Assembly: GCF_900114265.1 (NCBI RefSeq)
Contig: NZ_FPKV01000001.1
Span: 124,001 to 188,000 of the forward strand
DNA: 64,000 bases
Direction: 5' to 3'
Origin: Flaviramulus basaltis
Lineage (GTDB): Bacteria > Bacteroidota > Bacteroidia > Flavobacteriales > Flavobacteriaceae
The position numbers and the translations under genes were made by a program. Of the stretch, positions 1-8,381 are shown piece after piece. Under the pieces are notes generated by a model, which did no database searches, was not told the origin of the DNA, and saw only the letters and a program-made list of their open reading frames with translations. Position 1 is the stretch's first letter, and the number at the start of each line of letters is the position of its first letter.

Positions 1-1
1 C

Positions 2-3000
2 GGGCAAGTCGTAAAAGATGAAGTTAAAACAATCCTATTTAGTGATGACGATAAAACTTTAGCCGATAATCAATTATTTTCTATAACAACAAATAAACCA
101 AATTATAAATCAGACGAAACAGCTATTATAACATTTGCTTCAGCAGCAGAAAATTTGAATGTTACTGTAACTATTGAAAAAGATCATAAGGTTATTAAAA
201 CACATATTATTCAACTTAATAACAATAAAAAAACCATTTCAATTCCTATTACAAATAAAGATATTGGTGGCTTTGCAGTACATTATAGTTATGCTGCGTT
301 TAATAGTTTTCAATCTTCTACAGAGATTATATCGGTACCTTATCCTAAAACAGAATTAGATATTGAAACCACAACCTTTAGAGATAAATTACAACCTGGA
401 ACCGATGAAACTTGGAGTTTTAAAATAAAAGGACCACAAGGTGAAAAAATAAGCAGCGAATTACTAGCCAGTATGTACGATGCATCTTTAGACCAATTTA
501 AACCTCACACTTGGAGTTTTAATCCAATACAACAATCCAATTATTATTCTAATAATCAAAGTAGAGGTTATAGTAATTTTGGCACTAAAAACTTTAGAGT
601 TTATAATGAAAGAGCTTATGTCAGCTATCCTCAACAACAATATGATGATTGGAATTGGTTTGGGTTTAGTTTTGGGAATCGAAATATAATGCTTCGAGGA
701 GTATCAAGTGTTTCTAATGCTCTAAGTGGAAGAGTCGCTGGAATTGAAGTTCAAGAAGACTCTTCAAACTTAGATGAAGTTGTAGTTGTTGGTTATGAAA
801 CTCAAAAAGAAAAAGCTTTAATTGTAAGTACTAAAACAGAACAAGGAGAGGGAACTGTTATTGCTCAAATAACTAAAAAAGAAAAACTAGATTTTGACAA
901 CGTTCTAATCCGTAAAAACCTTCAAGAAACCGCCTTTTTCTTTCCGCAATTACGAACAGATGCCGAAGGCAATATAAGTTTCAGTTTTACAACACCCGAA
1001 GCTTTAACACAATGGAAATTGCAATTATTAGCACACAAAAAAAATTTAGAAAGTGCTACTAAAACATTAACTACGGTTACCCAAAAAGAATTGATGGTTA
1101 TCCCAAATGCACCTCGTTTTTTACGTGAAGGTGATAATATAACTATCAGTACAAAAATTTCAAATCTTACAGAAAAGCAACTTTCTGGACAAGCCATATT
1201 AATGTTAACCGATGCTATTTCTGGAAATGATGTTAATGTAAATCTTGGCAATTCAGAAAACAATAAAAACTTTACTGTTGATGCTAAAGGCAATACGCAA
1301 GTTTCTTGGAGTTTATCAATTCCAGATGATGTGCAAGCTGTTCAATATAAAATCATAGCAAAAGCTAGCGATTTTAGTGATGGCGAACAAAATGCTTTAC
1401 CAATTTTAAGTAACCGCATGTTAGTTACTGAAACATTACCAATGTGGATAAGAAGTAACGAAACTAGAACGTTCACGTTAGATAAACTAAAAACAAATAC
1501 CTCAACAACTCTTAAAAATCATAAACTGACTTTGGAAATGACTTCCAATCCGGCGTGGTATGCGGTTCAAGCACTTCCCTATTTAATGGAATATCCTTAT
1601 GAGTGTAACGAACAAACATTTTCACGCTATTATGCCAATGCGTTGGCAAGTCATATTGCGAATTCGAACCCAAGAATTCAAGAGGTTTTTAATCAATGGA
1701 AAAACACGGATGCGATTATTTCAAACTTAGAAAAGAATGAAGAATTAAAATCGATTTTAATTCAAGAAACACCTTGGTTACGTGATGCAGAAAACGAAAC
1801 CGAGCAGAAAAAACGAATTGCTTTATTATTCGATTTAAATAAAATGAATAATGAATTACAGTCAGCTATCAATAAACTAGAAAATAATCAAATGGATTCT
1901 GGAGCTTGGGCTTGGTTTAATGGCGGTCGAGAAAACAGATACATCACACAACACATTATTACTGGTTTTGGACATTTAAAACATCTGAATGTAAATAATG
2001 ACGCGAATTCTAAAATGATTGAGAATGCTATCAAATATTTAGACGATCAGTTTATAAAAGAATACATAGACATTAGAAAATATGATGCAAAAACAGATTT
2101 AAATAAAGACCATTTAAGCTATACGCAACTGCATTATTTATATATGCGTAGCTTCTTTCAAGATGTTAAAAAATCAAAAGAAGTTGAAGACATTATAAAA
2201 TATTACCAAACGCAAATTCAGAAATATTGGTTAAATCGTTCGCTATATTCAAAAGGGTTGATGGCTTTAATTTCTCATAGAAATAGCGATAAGAAAACAT
2301 CGTCTAAAATCTTAAATTCTTTAAAGGAAACAAGTATCACTTCCGATGAATTGGGCATGTATTGGAAAGAAAACACCAACTCTTGGTATTGGTATCAAGC
2401 GCCTATTGAAACACAAGCATTAATTATTGAAGCTTTTTCTGAAATTGAAAACGATACCGAAACTATTGATAATTTAAAAATCTGGTTGCTTAAAAACAAG
2501 CAAACCAACCGTTGGAAAACCACCAAAGCAACTACCGAAGCTGTTTATGCGTTATTACTTCAAGGAAGTGATTGGTTGAGCGTAGCCGATATGGTTGATG
2601 TGGTTTTAGGCGGAAAACGTATTGAGCCTTCAAAACTAGAAGACGTAAAAGTTGAAGCTGGAACTGGCTATTACAAAACTTCATGGAATCCATCAGAAAT
2701 TAAACCAGAAATGGCAGACGTTACAATAACTAAAAAAGGAGATGGTATTGCTTGGGGAAGTTTATATTGGCAATATTTTGAGGATTTAGACAAAATAACT
2801 TCAGCTGAAACACCTTTAAAATTGAAGAAAAAATTATTTCTAAAAAACAATACAGATACTGGTGAAGAAATTACCGAAATCACAGAAAATACCAATTTAA
2901 AAGTAGGCGATTTAGTAAGAGTTCGAATTGAATTACGAAGCGATAGAAACATGGAATTTTTACACATGAAGGATATGCGAGCTTCTGGTTTAGAACCTGT

Positions 3001-3232
3001 AAATGTAATATCACAATACAAATGGCAAGATGGTTTGGGTTATTATGAAAGCACAAAAGATGCCTCAACAAACTTCTTTTTTGATTATTTACCAAAAGGT
3101 ATTTACGTTTTTGAATACGATTTACGCATAAATAATGCTGGAAATATGAGCAATGGCATCACCACTATACAAAGCATGTACGCTCCAGAATTTAGCAGCC
3201 ATAGTGAAGGCAAACGTTTGTTAGTTAAATAA
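2..3232 (+). CDS. Alpha-2-macroglobulin family protein, 5' end outside window (partial)
   Basis: The reading frame is open from base 2, so the gene starts upstream; the first possible in-window start (TTG at 155) is not the true one. The visible part carries macroglobulin-like beta domains, then an A2M-type segment (NLQETAFFFPQLRTD, about 920-960), a thioester-type CNEQ motif (Cys codon at 1604) and an alpha-helical thioester-domain region with bait-and-receptor-like C-terminus. Bacterial A2M proteins are periplasmic or surface protease traps. Oddly, bases 689-800 encode a stretch resembling the plug of SusC/RagA receptors (RGVSSVSNALSGRVAGI, then LDEVVVVGYE). The CxEQ motif suggests a working thioester, but its first residue context (ECNEQ, not GCxEQ) differs from the canonical form. 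Confidence 0.85.
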   Translation, partial: GQVVKDEVKTILFSDDDKTLADNQLFSITTNKPNYKSDETAIITFASAAENLNVTVTIEKDHKVIKTHIIQLNNNKKTISIPITNKDIGGFAVHYSYAAFNSFQSSTEIISVPYPKTELDIETTTFRDKLQPGTDETWSFKIKGPQGEKISSELLASMYDASLDQFKPHTWSFNPIQQSNYYSNNQSRGYSNFGTKNFRVYNERAYVSYPQQQYDDWNWFGFSFGNRNIMLRGVSSVSNALSGRVAGIEVQEDSSNLDEVVVVGYETQKEKALIVSTKTEQGEGTVIAQITKKEKLDFDNVLIRKNLQETAFFFPQLRTDAEGNISFSFTTPEALTQWKLQLLAHKKNLESATKTLTTVTQKELMVIPNAPRFLREGDNITISTKISNLTEKQLSGQAILMLTDAISGNDVNVNLGNSENNKNFTVDAKGNTQVSWSLSIPDDVQAVQYKIIAKASDFSDGEQNALPILSNRMLVTETLPMWIRSNETRTFTLDKLKTNTSTTLKNHKLTLEMTSNPAWYAVQALPYLMEYPYECNEQTFSRYYANALASHIANSNPRIQEVFNQWKNTDAIISNLEKNEELKSILIQETPWLRDAENETEQKKRIALLFDLNKMNNELQSAINKLENNQMDSGAWAWFNGGRENRYITQHIITGFGHLKHLNVNNDANSKMIENAIKYLDDQFIKEYIDIRKYDAKTDLNKDHLSYTQLHYLYMRSFFQDVKKSKEVEDIIKYYQTQIQKYWLNRSLYSKGLMALISHRNSDKKTSSKILNSLKETSITSDELGMYWKENTNSWYWYQAPIETQALIIEAFSEIENDTETIDNLKIWLLKNKQTNRWKTTKATTEAVYALLLQGSDWLSVADMVDVVLGGKRIEPSKLEDVKVEAGTGYYKTSWNPSEIKPEMADVTITKKGDGIAWGSLYWQYFEDLDKITSAETPLKLKKKLFLKNNTDTGEEITEITENTNLKVGDLVRVRIELRSDRNMEFLHMKDMRASGLEPVNVISQYKWQDGLGYYESTKDASTNFFFDYLPKGIYVFEYDLRINNAGNMSNGITTIQSMYAPEFSSHSEGKRLLVK

Positions 3233-3296
3233 AAAGGTGAAAACAGATATAATGAAATATTTATTATCTTTAATTTATTAACTAATACATTTAATT

Positions 3297-3668
3297 ATGA
3301 GTAAAGTTTTAACTATTGTCCGAATTATTTTTGGAATATTACTTGTCATTTTTGGAGCTAATAAATTTTTGAATTTTATGCCTGCTCCAGAAGAAATGCC
3401 TGAAGCTGTTATGAATTACATGACGGCGCTTATGTCCACAAAAACACTACAACTTGTTGGAGTTGTTGAAATTGTTGCTGGCTTATCTTTTATTTTTAAT
3501 AAATATGGTGCTTTAATGGCTATTATTTTAATGAGTGTTTCTATTAACGCCGTTTTATTCCACTTGTTTTTAGGTCCTGCTGACATTGCTGGAGCACTAA
3601 TTTTGTTAATTTTAAATATAGTAATGCTTTATTACTATCGAGATAAATATAAAGATTTACTAGCTTGA
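3297..3668 (+). CDS. DoxX-like integral membrane protein
   Basis: A 123-residue protein with about four hydrophobic helices and the small DoxX-family layout: an N-terminal helix (IVRIIFGILLVIFGANKF), a short acidic loop, then VVEIVAGLSFIFNKYG and two more helices ending in a charged tail (YYRDKYKDLLA). DoxX-like proteins are inner-membrane proteins of poorly defined role, some tied to thiol or oxidative stress. It starts at an ATG 64 bases after the macroglobulin-like gene and ends in a good terminator, so it may be read with the gene upstream or alone. The family assignment is from the general pattern; the function is not known. Confidence 0.7.
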   Translation: MSKVLTIVRIIFGILLVIFGANKFLNFMPAPEEMPEAVMNYMTALMSTKTLQLVGVVEIVAGLSFIFNKYGALMAIILMSVSINAVLFHLFLGPADIAGALILLILNIVMLYYYRDKYKDLLA

Positions 3669-3675
3669 TAAGCTT

Positions 3676-3705
3676 AAAAAAAGAGGCATTAAATGTCTCT
3701 TTTTT
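3676..3705 (+). terminator. Rho-independent terminator of the DoxX-like gene
   Basis: A hairpin with stem GAGGCAT / ATGTCTC, one G-T pair and a three-base loop, flanked by A and T runs that extend the pairing, followed by TTTTTT. It begins 8 bases after the stop codon. The right arm contains the ATG at 3693, the first possible start of the next gene. Confidence 0.8.
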
Positions 3706-4256
3706 ATTTTCTTAACTTTACAAAATATTTCACCCCCATTTTTTCTGTTTTGAAACTTAAAACTGAACATATAAAACCTAAAACCTACCTCCCATTACTT
3801 TGTGTTTTGTGGTTTTTAATGTCATGCGGAAGTCATAAAAACATGGCTACACAAGAATCTTCAATTGAAAGCAGCCCAAAAATTATCTTTTTAAATTATA
3901 ATATTAAGAAAACTGCTGATAATAAAAGAAGTATTAAATTTATTAACAAGATAGTAACTGATGGTAAGTTAAAAAAAACTGATGTTCTTGAAGATGGTAT
4001 TATAGGAGATTTAGTTTGCATGCAATTAGATAAAAATTCAAACACATTACAACGCTTTATTATAAAAAACCCACTGGTTAAAAACATTGAATATATTGAT
4101 GAATCAAATTCATTTCAAAACAAAAAAATTGATTTAGATAGTGCTCAGTTTTCATTAAGACTGCAATTGAGACCAAACACAAAGTATATTGCTATTAGTA
4201 ATTTTAGTACTTCTGAAAACCCAAAAAAACCTTTGATAAAAACAAATATTAATTAA
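3693..4256 (+). CDS. Putative lipoprotein of unknown function, coupled to the M64 peptidase gene
   Basis: I do not recognise the family. The protein has a hydrophobic segment ending in a lipobox (WFLMSC then GS), so it should be lipidated and exported; the rest (about 140 residues) is a polar, beta-rich domain with no motif I can name. Start choice is uncertain: the ATG at 3693 lies inside the terminator hairpin of the upstream gene, whereas a TTG at 3750 would give a typical 26-residue lipoprotein signal (MKLKTEHIKPK then the hydrophobic core). I favour 3750 but keep the longer frame. Its stop overlaps the next start by one base (TAATG), so the two genes are probably co-translated and the protein may assist the secreted peptidase. 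Confidence 0.6.
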   Translation: MSLFYFLNFTKYFTPIFSVLKLKTEHIKPKTYLPLLCVLWFLMSCGSHKNMATQESSIESSPKIIFLNYNIKKTADNKRSIKFINKIVTDGKLKKTDVLEDGIIGDLVCMQLDKNSNTLQRFIIKNPLVKNIEYIDESNSFQNKKIDLDSAQFSLRLQLRPNTKYIAISNFSTSENPKKPLIKTNIN

Positions 4257-5686
4257 TGAAACACGTATTATTCTTAATATTATTTTTGGTTAATGTGATG
4301 CAAGTTTCATCTCAAATTTTTGATGTGGAGACGCTCAAGCTTTCTGGTGATACTAATAAAAGAATAAATCTCGTTATTTTAAGTGATGGCTATCAAGAAA
4401 GTGAACTAAATCAATTCACTATTGATGCAACAGATTTTATGAACGACATGTTTTCACAATCGCCATTCGCTGAATATGTTGATTATTTTAATGTTTACAT
4501 CATAAAAGTACCATCCAATGAAAGTGGTGCAGATCATCCAGGAACAGCTAATGATGTTACTGAACCTGCTTCTCCTGTGCTTAATGTTGATACTTATTTT
4601 AATGCCACTTTTGATGCTTATGGATTTCATCGTCTTTTATTTTATGAAATAGATGGAAGTTATGCGAATAACACTGAAGCTAAAATTTATGATGTTCTAG
4701 CCAATAATTTTCCTAGTTACGATCAAGCTTTAATACTTGTTAATTCTAACGTTTATGGCGGTAGTGGCGGCATATTCCCAATGGCTTCTAAAGGTGTTGT
4801 TAATGGTGTAAAAGCAACAGAAATTGCCATACATGAATTAGGACATTCTTTATTTGATTTGAAAGATGAATATTTCCCTCTAGACGAAATTTATTTTAGT
4901 GAAGCTATTAACATGACACAACAATCAGATCCCAGTTTAATAACATGGAAAAATTGGTTAGGCACTAATGGAATTGGTATTTATCCATATAACAACTCTG
5001 GCTTTGCGGCAAATTGGTATAGACCTCATCAAGGTTGTAAAATGCGTTATTTAAGTTATCCATTTTGTTCCGTTTGTAAAGAAGGTATTATTGAAAAAAT
5101 ACATGATTTAGTTTCTCCTATTGATTCGTATACCCCATCTTCAAATATGGTTAACAGCCCAAGTTTTCCTATTGATTTTCAGTTGAATTTAATAAACCCC
5201 ATACCTAACACCTTACAAAGAGTTTGGACATTAAACGCTTCAAATTTCACTAATAATGTTGATGCTGTTTCACTTATTGAAACCGATTTAGTTGAAGGCA
5301 CAAACACCTTAAAAACTGTAGTTAATGATGCTACCACACTATTAAAAACAGATAATCATGAGACCATACATGTTTATACAGTAACATGGACTATAAATTA
5401 TTCTGCTTTGGGTGTTGAAGATATTAATAGCATCATGAATAATTTAAGCATTACTATTTATCCAAACCCAACAAACAACATCATTAATTTTAAGTTTGAA
5501 AATAGTAATAATTTAAACTTAAAAATTGATGTTGTAGGATTAGATGGTAAAAAACTAAAGTCATTATTGGTCTCAAATTATGAAACTCAACAATTAGATA
5601 TTAGTAATTTAAGTGCTGGAATTTATCTAACAAATTTCTATGCTAACAATACACTTGTAGCTAGTAAAAAAATAGTAAAAAATTAA
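4256..5686 (+). CDS. Secreted M64-family metallopeptidase with T9SS type A sorting domain
   Basis: A 476-residue protein: signal peptide (residues 1-20, ending VSSQ), a catalytic domain with the zinc motif HELGH at 193-197 followed by DEY near 204 (the M64, 'IgA peptidase', pattern HExxH...DE), and a C-terminal domain of about 80 residues (IYPNPTNN ... GIYLTNFYANN ... KKIVKN) that is a typical type A type IX secretion signal. It should be exported through the T9SS, whose PorU and PorV components are encoded later in this window. Substrates are unknown. It follows the lipoprotein gene with a one-base overlap and ends two bases from the convergent SDR gene. Confidence 0.88.
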   Translation: MKHVLFLILFLVNVMQVSSQIFDVETLKLSGDTNKRINLVILSDGYQESELNQFTIDATDFMNDMFSQSPFAEYVDYFNVYIIKVPSNESGADHPGTANDVTEPASPVLNVDTYFNATFDAYGFHRLLFYEIDGSYANNTEAKIYDVLANNFPSYDQALILVNSNVYGGSGGIFPMASKGVVNGVKATEIAIHELGHSLFDLKDEYFPLDEIYFSEAINMTQQSDPSLITWKNWLGTNGIGIYPYNNSGFAANWYRPHQGCKMRYLSYPFCSVCKEGIIEKIHDLVSPIDSYTPSSNMVNSPSFPIDFQLNLINPIPNTLQRVWTLNASNFTNNVDAVSLIETDLVEGTNTLKTVVNDATTLLKTDNHETIHVYTVTWTINYSALGVEDINSIMNNLSITIYPNPTNNIINFKFENSNNLNLKIDVVGLDGKKLKSLLVSNYETQQLDISNLSAGIYLTNFYANNTLVASKKIVKN

Positions 5687-5688
5687 AC

Positions 5689-6414
5689 CTATTTGCTTGG
5701 TGGCATTGTTGGACGTACTTCAATTTTACTTGGTAGTGTTCTTGGATTCATTTTAAGTAAATCAACTACTAATTCCCCTATATCTTCACCTTGAATTTTC
5801 CAAGCATCATTATCGTTAGGTATATGTCCGTTAAAATGAGTTGCAACAGACCCTGGCATGATTGTGCTTACTTTTATATTATGTTTTCTTAAGTCTAACA
5901 TCGCGGCTTGTGTAAATCCTGTAACACCAAATTTACTAGCGTTGTATGCAGATCCATTAGCAAAAAAATTAGTACCTGCTAAACTTGAAATAGTTATAAA
6001 ATAGCCTTCAGATTTTTTTAATGCTTCAACACTAGATTTTATCGAATAAAAAACACCTGTTAAATTAGTATCGATGGTTTCCTGCCATTGCTCTAAAGTT
6101 AAATCTTCAATACTAGCAAAGTGACCGATACCTGCATTTGCTATAACAATATCTAATTGATTAAAATACCCTAAAACTTTTGCTACAGCTTTTTGCTGGC
6201 TATCAAAGTCTTTCACATCCGCTTCTATTCCAATAGCCTTCGCTTCAGTTTTTTTACTTGAATTAACCTGATTTGCAGCTTCAATAGCTGAAGATTCATT
6301 TCTACTTGTTATAACAACATTAATACCTTCATTAAGTAACGAAAGTGCGGTTGCATATCCTATTCCTTTTGTTCCTCCTGTGATAAGAGCTGTTTTATTT
6401 TTTAATGATTTCAT
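5689..6414 (-). CDS. SDR family NAD(P)-dependent oxidoreductase
   Basis: A 241-residue classical short-chain dehydrogenase/reductase. The N-terminus has the Rossmann motif GGTKGIG, then NAG (IANAGIG), the catalytic serine (ISSLAG) and YNASK (the YxxxK pair). It resembles FabG-like 3-ketoacyl reductases and related general reductases; the substrate cannot be told from the sequence. It is convergent with the M64 peptidase gene (two bases apart) and separated from the DUF4136 gene by 86 bases, so it is probably transcribed alone. Confidence 0.88.
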   Translation of the reverse strand: MKSLKNKTALITGGTKGIGYATALSLLNEGINVVITSRNESSAIEAANQVNSSKKTEAKAIGIEADVKDFDSQQKAVAKVLGYFNQLDIVIANAGIGHFASIEDLTLEQWQETIDTNLTGVFYSIKSSVEALKKSEGYFITISSLAGTNFFANGSAYNASKFGVTGFTQAAMLDLRKHNIKVSTIMPGSVATHFNGHIPNDNDAWKIQGEDIGELVVDLLKMNPRTLPSKIEVRPTMPPSK

Positions 6415-6500
6415 AGTTTTAATTTCTTTAAAGTAAAACTACAAAATGAAAAAACAATAGTAGAATATATTATGTTATGAAAATTATAAAATTTGAAGAA

Positions 6501-7022
6501 TTAAGTTTTTGGTGGGTATTGCATCAATACTTTTTCTACAATAGCATTCAAACGCGCCTCACGCTTTTCTGGAGTTCCATTTGGATTAAAATTAGACTCA
6601 CTTACAGCTTGCCAAAACAATTGTTTCTTGTTTTCATCTACAAAATCTATAGTTATTTGTCGGTTTACATTGGCTTGACCTATTGGTAGTCCTATAGAAA
6701 TTCCGCCTCCAACGTTTCCTCCACCACCGCCTAATCCAACACCTACAGACTGTCTTTGAGATTCTTGATATTCTCTACTTTTAATATCAATAAAAAAATC
6801 TGGTGTGTCTGATAAACTAAATCCTTTAACTGTCATTTTTGAATCTAAAGCATCTAATAAGCGTTTGGTATCTAACTCGCTTAAACCTGTTTCCATTTCG
6901 GAGTAATAATTGTAGGTTTTGTATTGTTGAAAGTTTGTTCCTTTATCGTAATCGTAGTTTACCCTAATTGGTGCGCATGAAACTATAATTAATGCTAGTA
7001 GTGTAATTATAAGAAATCTCAT
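6501..7022 (-). CDS. DUF4136 domain lipoprotein
   Basis: A 173-residue protein with a lipoprotein signal (LLALIIVSC, Cys16) and the features of DUF4136: an early 'NYDYDKGTNFQQYKTYNY' segment, a middle FFIDIKSREY strand, a glycine-rich loop (GLGGGGGNVGGG) and a C-terminal stretch ending in a helix that reads ARLNAIVEKVLMQYPP. Members are envelope lipoproteins of unknown function, common in Bacteroidota. It appears to be a single-gene unit. Confidence 0.85.
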   Translation of the reverse strand: MRFLIITLLALIIVSCAPIRVNYDYDKGTNFQQYKTYNYYSEMETGLSELDTKRLLDALDSKMTVKGFSLSDTPDFFIDIKSREYQESQRQSVGVGLGGGGGNVGGGISIGLPIGQANVNRQITIDFVDENKKQLFWQAVSESNFNPNGTPEKREARLNAIVEKVLMQYPPKT

Positions 7023-7208
7023 ATCTCTATTTTTTTAATAAAGTTAATCAAAAATTATTCCAATAACATAATTTTATTCTGAATTGCGTTAGGGATTGAA
7101 GTGAAAATCCTTTTTAATATTATGATTAATAAAGGTTATTAAAGAACTATAAATTAGAAAATAACATCGTCTTCCTTCCTTGAAATGACGTTTAAAAAGA
7201 TTGTAATG

Positions 7209-7235
7209 AAAAGCCCGACCTAAAAGGTAACGCCC
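7209..7235 (-). other. GC-richer motif after obg, possible dispersed flavobacterial element
   Basis: Just after the obg stop codon the minus strand reads GGGCGTTACC, then TTTT, then AGGTCGGGCTTTT. Only ACCT/AGGT pairs well, so it is not a simple terminator, though it ends in a T run. The sequence looks like an intergenic element I recall from other flavobacterial genomes; that recollection is unverified. Confidence 0.35.
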
Positions 7236-7237
7236 AA

Positions 7238-8236
7238 TTAATCATTCAACATTTTCCAAAGAGTATCTTTAAGTTCTGTAATACCTTGTTGAGCTACTGA
7301 TGAAATAAACATGTAAGGAATTGGAAGTTCATTATCAAGTTCTACTTTAAGTTCTCCTCTTAACTCATCGTCTATCATGTCGCATTTTGATATGGCTATG
7401 ATGCGCTCCTTATCAAGCATTTCTGGATTATAACGACGTAACTCGTCAAGTAAAATATCGTACTGTTTTTTAATATCTTTAGCATCAACAGGTATTAAAA
7501 ACAATAAAATAGAATTACGCTCAATATGACGTAAAAAGTAATGTCCTAAACCTTTTCCTTCTGCAGCTCCTTCAATAATTCCAGGAATATCTGCCATAAC
7601 AAAGGTTTGAAAATCACGATATTTTACAATTCCTAAATTAGGTTTAAGCGTTGTAAATTCATAATCTGCAATTTTTGGTTTTGCAGAACTAACAACAGAT
7701 AATAGCGTAGATTTTCCGGCATTAGGGAAGCCTACCAAACCAACATCTGCAAGCACTTTAAGCTCCATGGTAATATACTTTTCTTCCATGGGAATACCTG
7801 GCTGCGCATAACGCGGTGTTTGATTTGTTGATGACTTAAAATGCCAGTTACCTAAACCGCCTTTTCCACCTTCAGCAATTATTCTTTCTTCACCTTCTTC
7901 TGTGATTTCAAAAAGAATATCGTTAGTTTCAGTATCGCGAATTACGGTTCCTAATGGCACATCTACATAAACATCTTCACCATCAGATCCAAAACTCCTA
8001 CCGCTACTACCATGATCACCATGGCCTGCTCTAATATGCTTTTTAAATTTTAAATGAAGAAGTGTCCAAAGGTTTGATTTACCTCTAACAATAACATGAC
8101 CTCCTCGACCACCATCTCCTCCATCCGGTCCACCTTTAGCTACATATTTTTCGCGATGTAAATGTGATGATCCTTTACCTCCATTTCCAGAGCTAACGAA
8201 CATTTTTACATAATCTACAAAATTTCCTTCTGTCAT
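7238..8236 (-). CDS. obg: GTPase Obg/CgtA
   Basis: A 332-residue ribosome-associated GTPase. The N-terminal glycine-rich Obg fold is clear ([25 protein letters not shown]), followed by the G domain with G1 GFPNAGKS, switch region TTLKPNLG, G3 DIPG and G4 SKCD. The protein ends soon after the G domain, so the C-terminal OCT domain found in some Obg proteins is absent. Obg acts in large ribosomal subunit assembly and growth control. It lies downstream of the hpt-adk gene on the same strand, with 145 bases of repeat-rich spacer between them. Confidence 0.95.
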   Translation of the reverse strand: MTEGNFVDYVKMFVSSGNGGKGSSHLHREKYVAKGGPDGGDGGRGGHVIVRGKSNLWTLLHLKFKKHIRAGHGDHGSSGRSFGSDGEDVYVDVPLGTVIRDTETNDILFEITEEGEERIIAEGGKGGLGNWHFKSSTNQTPRYAQPGIPMEEKYITMELKVLADVGLVGFPNAGKSTLLSVVSSAKPKIADYEFTTLKPNLGIVKYRDFQTFVMADIPGIIEGAAEGKGLGHYFLRHIERNSILLFLIPVDAKDIKKQYDILLDELRRYNPEMLDKERIIAISKCDMIDDELRGELKVELDNELPIPYMFISSVAQQGITELKDTLWKMLND

Positions 8237-8239
8237 TTT

Positions 8240-8262
8240 TTAAGTTAAAAGTTAAAAGTTAA
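8240..8262. repeat. Short tandem repeat upstream of obg
   Basis: Three near-identical copies of AAGTTAAA(A) stand in a row immediately upstream of the obg start. It looks like a simple AT repeat; I see no promoter box in it. Confidence 0.5.
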
Positions 8263-8301
8263 AAAATTAAAAGCTTCTAACTCTTATATTTTCAACTTTT
8301 T

Positions 8302-8324
8302 GTTATTCCTACGCAGAGAGGAAT
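8302..8324 (+). repeat. Dispersed palindromic intergenic repeat, copy 1
   Basis: GTTATTCCT...AGGAAT, an imperfect palindrome (ATTCCT at 8305 and AGGAAT at 8319). The minus strand of 41436-41458 matches it at 17 of 23 positions, so these are two copies of one element in opposite orientation. Confidence 0.55.
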
Positions 8325-8351
8325 TTAATAATGAATTAATTTAAAAAAACC

Positions 8352-8376
8352 TTTCGACTGCGCTCAAGGTGACACT
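8352..8376 (-). repeat. Dispersed intergenic repeat (GTCACCTTGAGC type)
   Basis: On the minus strand it reads GTGTCACCTTGAGCGCAG, then TCGAAAGG. It shares the frame GTCA..TTGA.C and a following TCG with the left arm of the hairpin at 22626, which suggests one repeat family. It lies downstream of hpt-adk. Confidence 0.5.
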
Positions 8377-8381
8377 AATAA

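Noticed and set aside
6477-6689. Short plus-strand open frame between the SDR and DUF4136 genes
   Set aside because: It mostly overlaps the DUF4136 coding region antisense and has no recognisable features.
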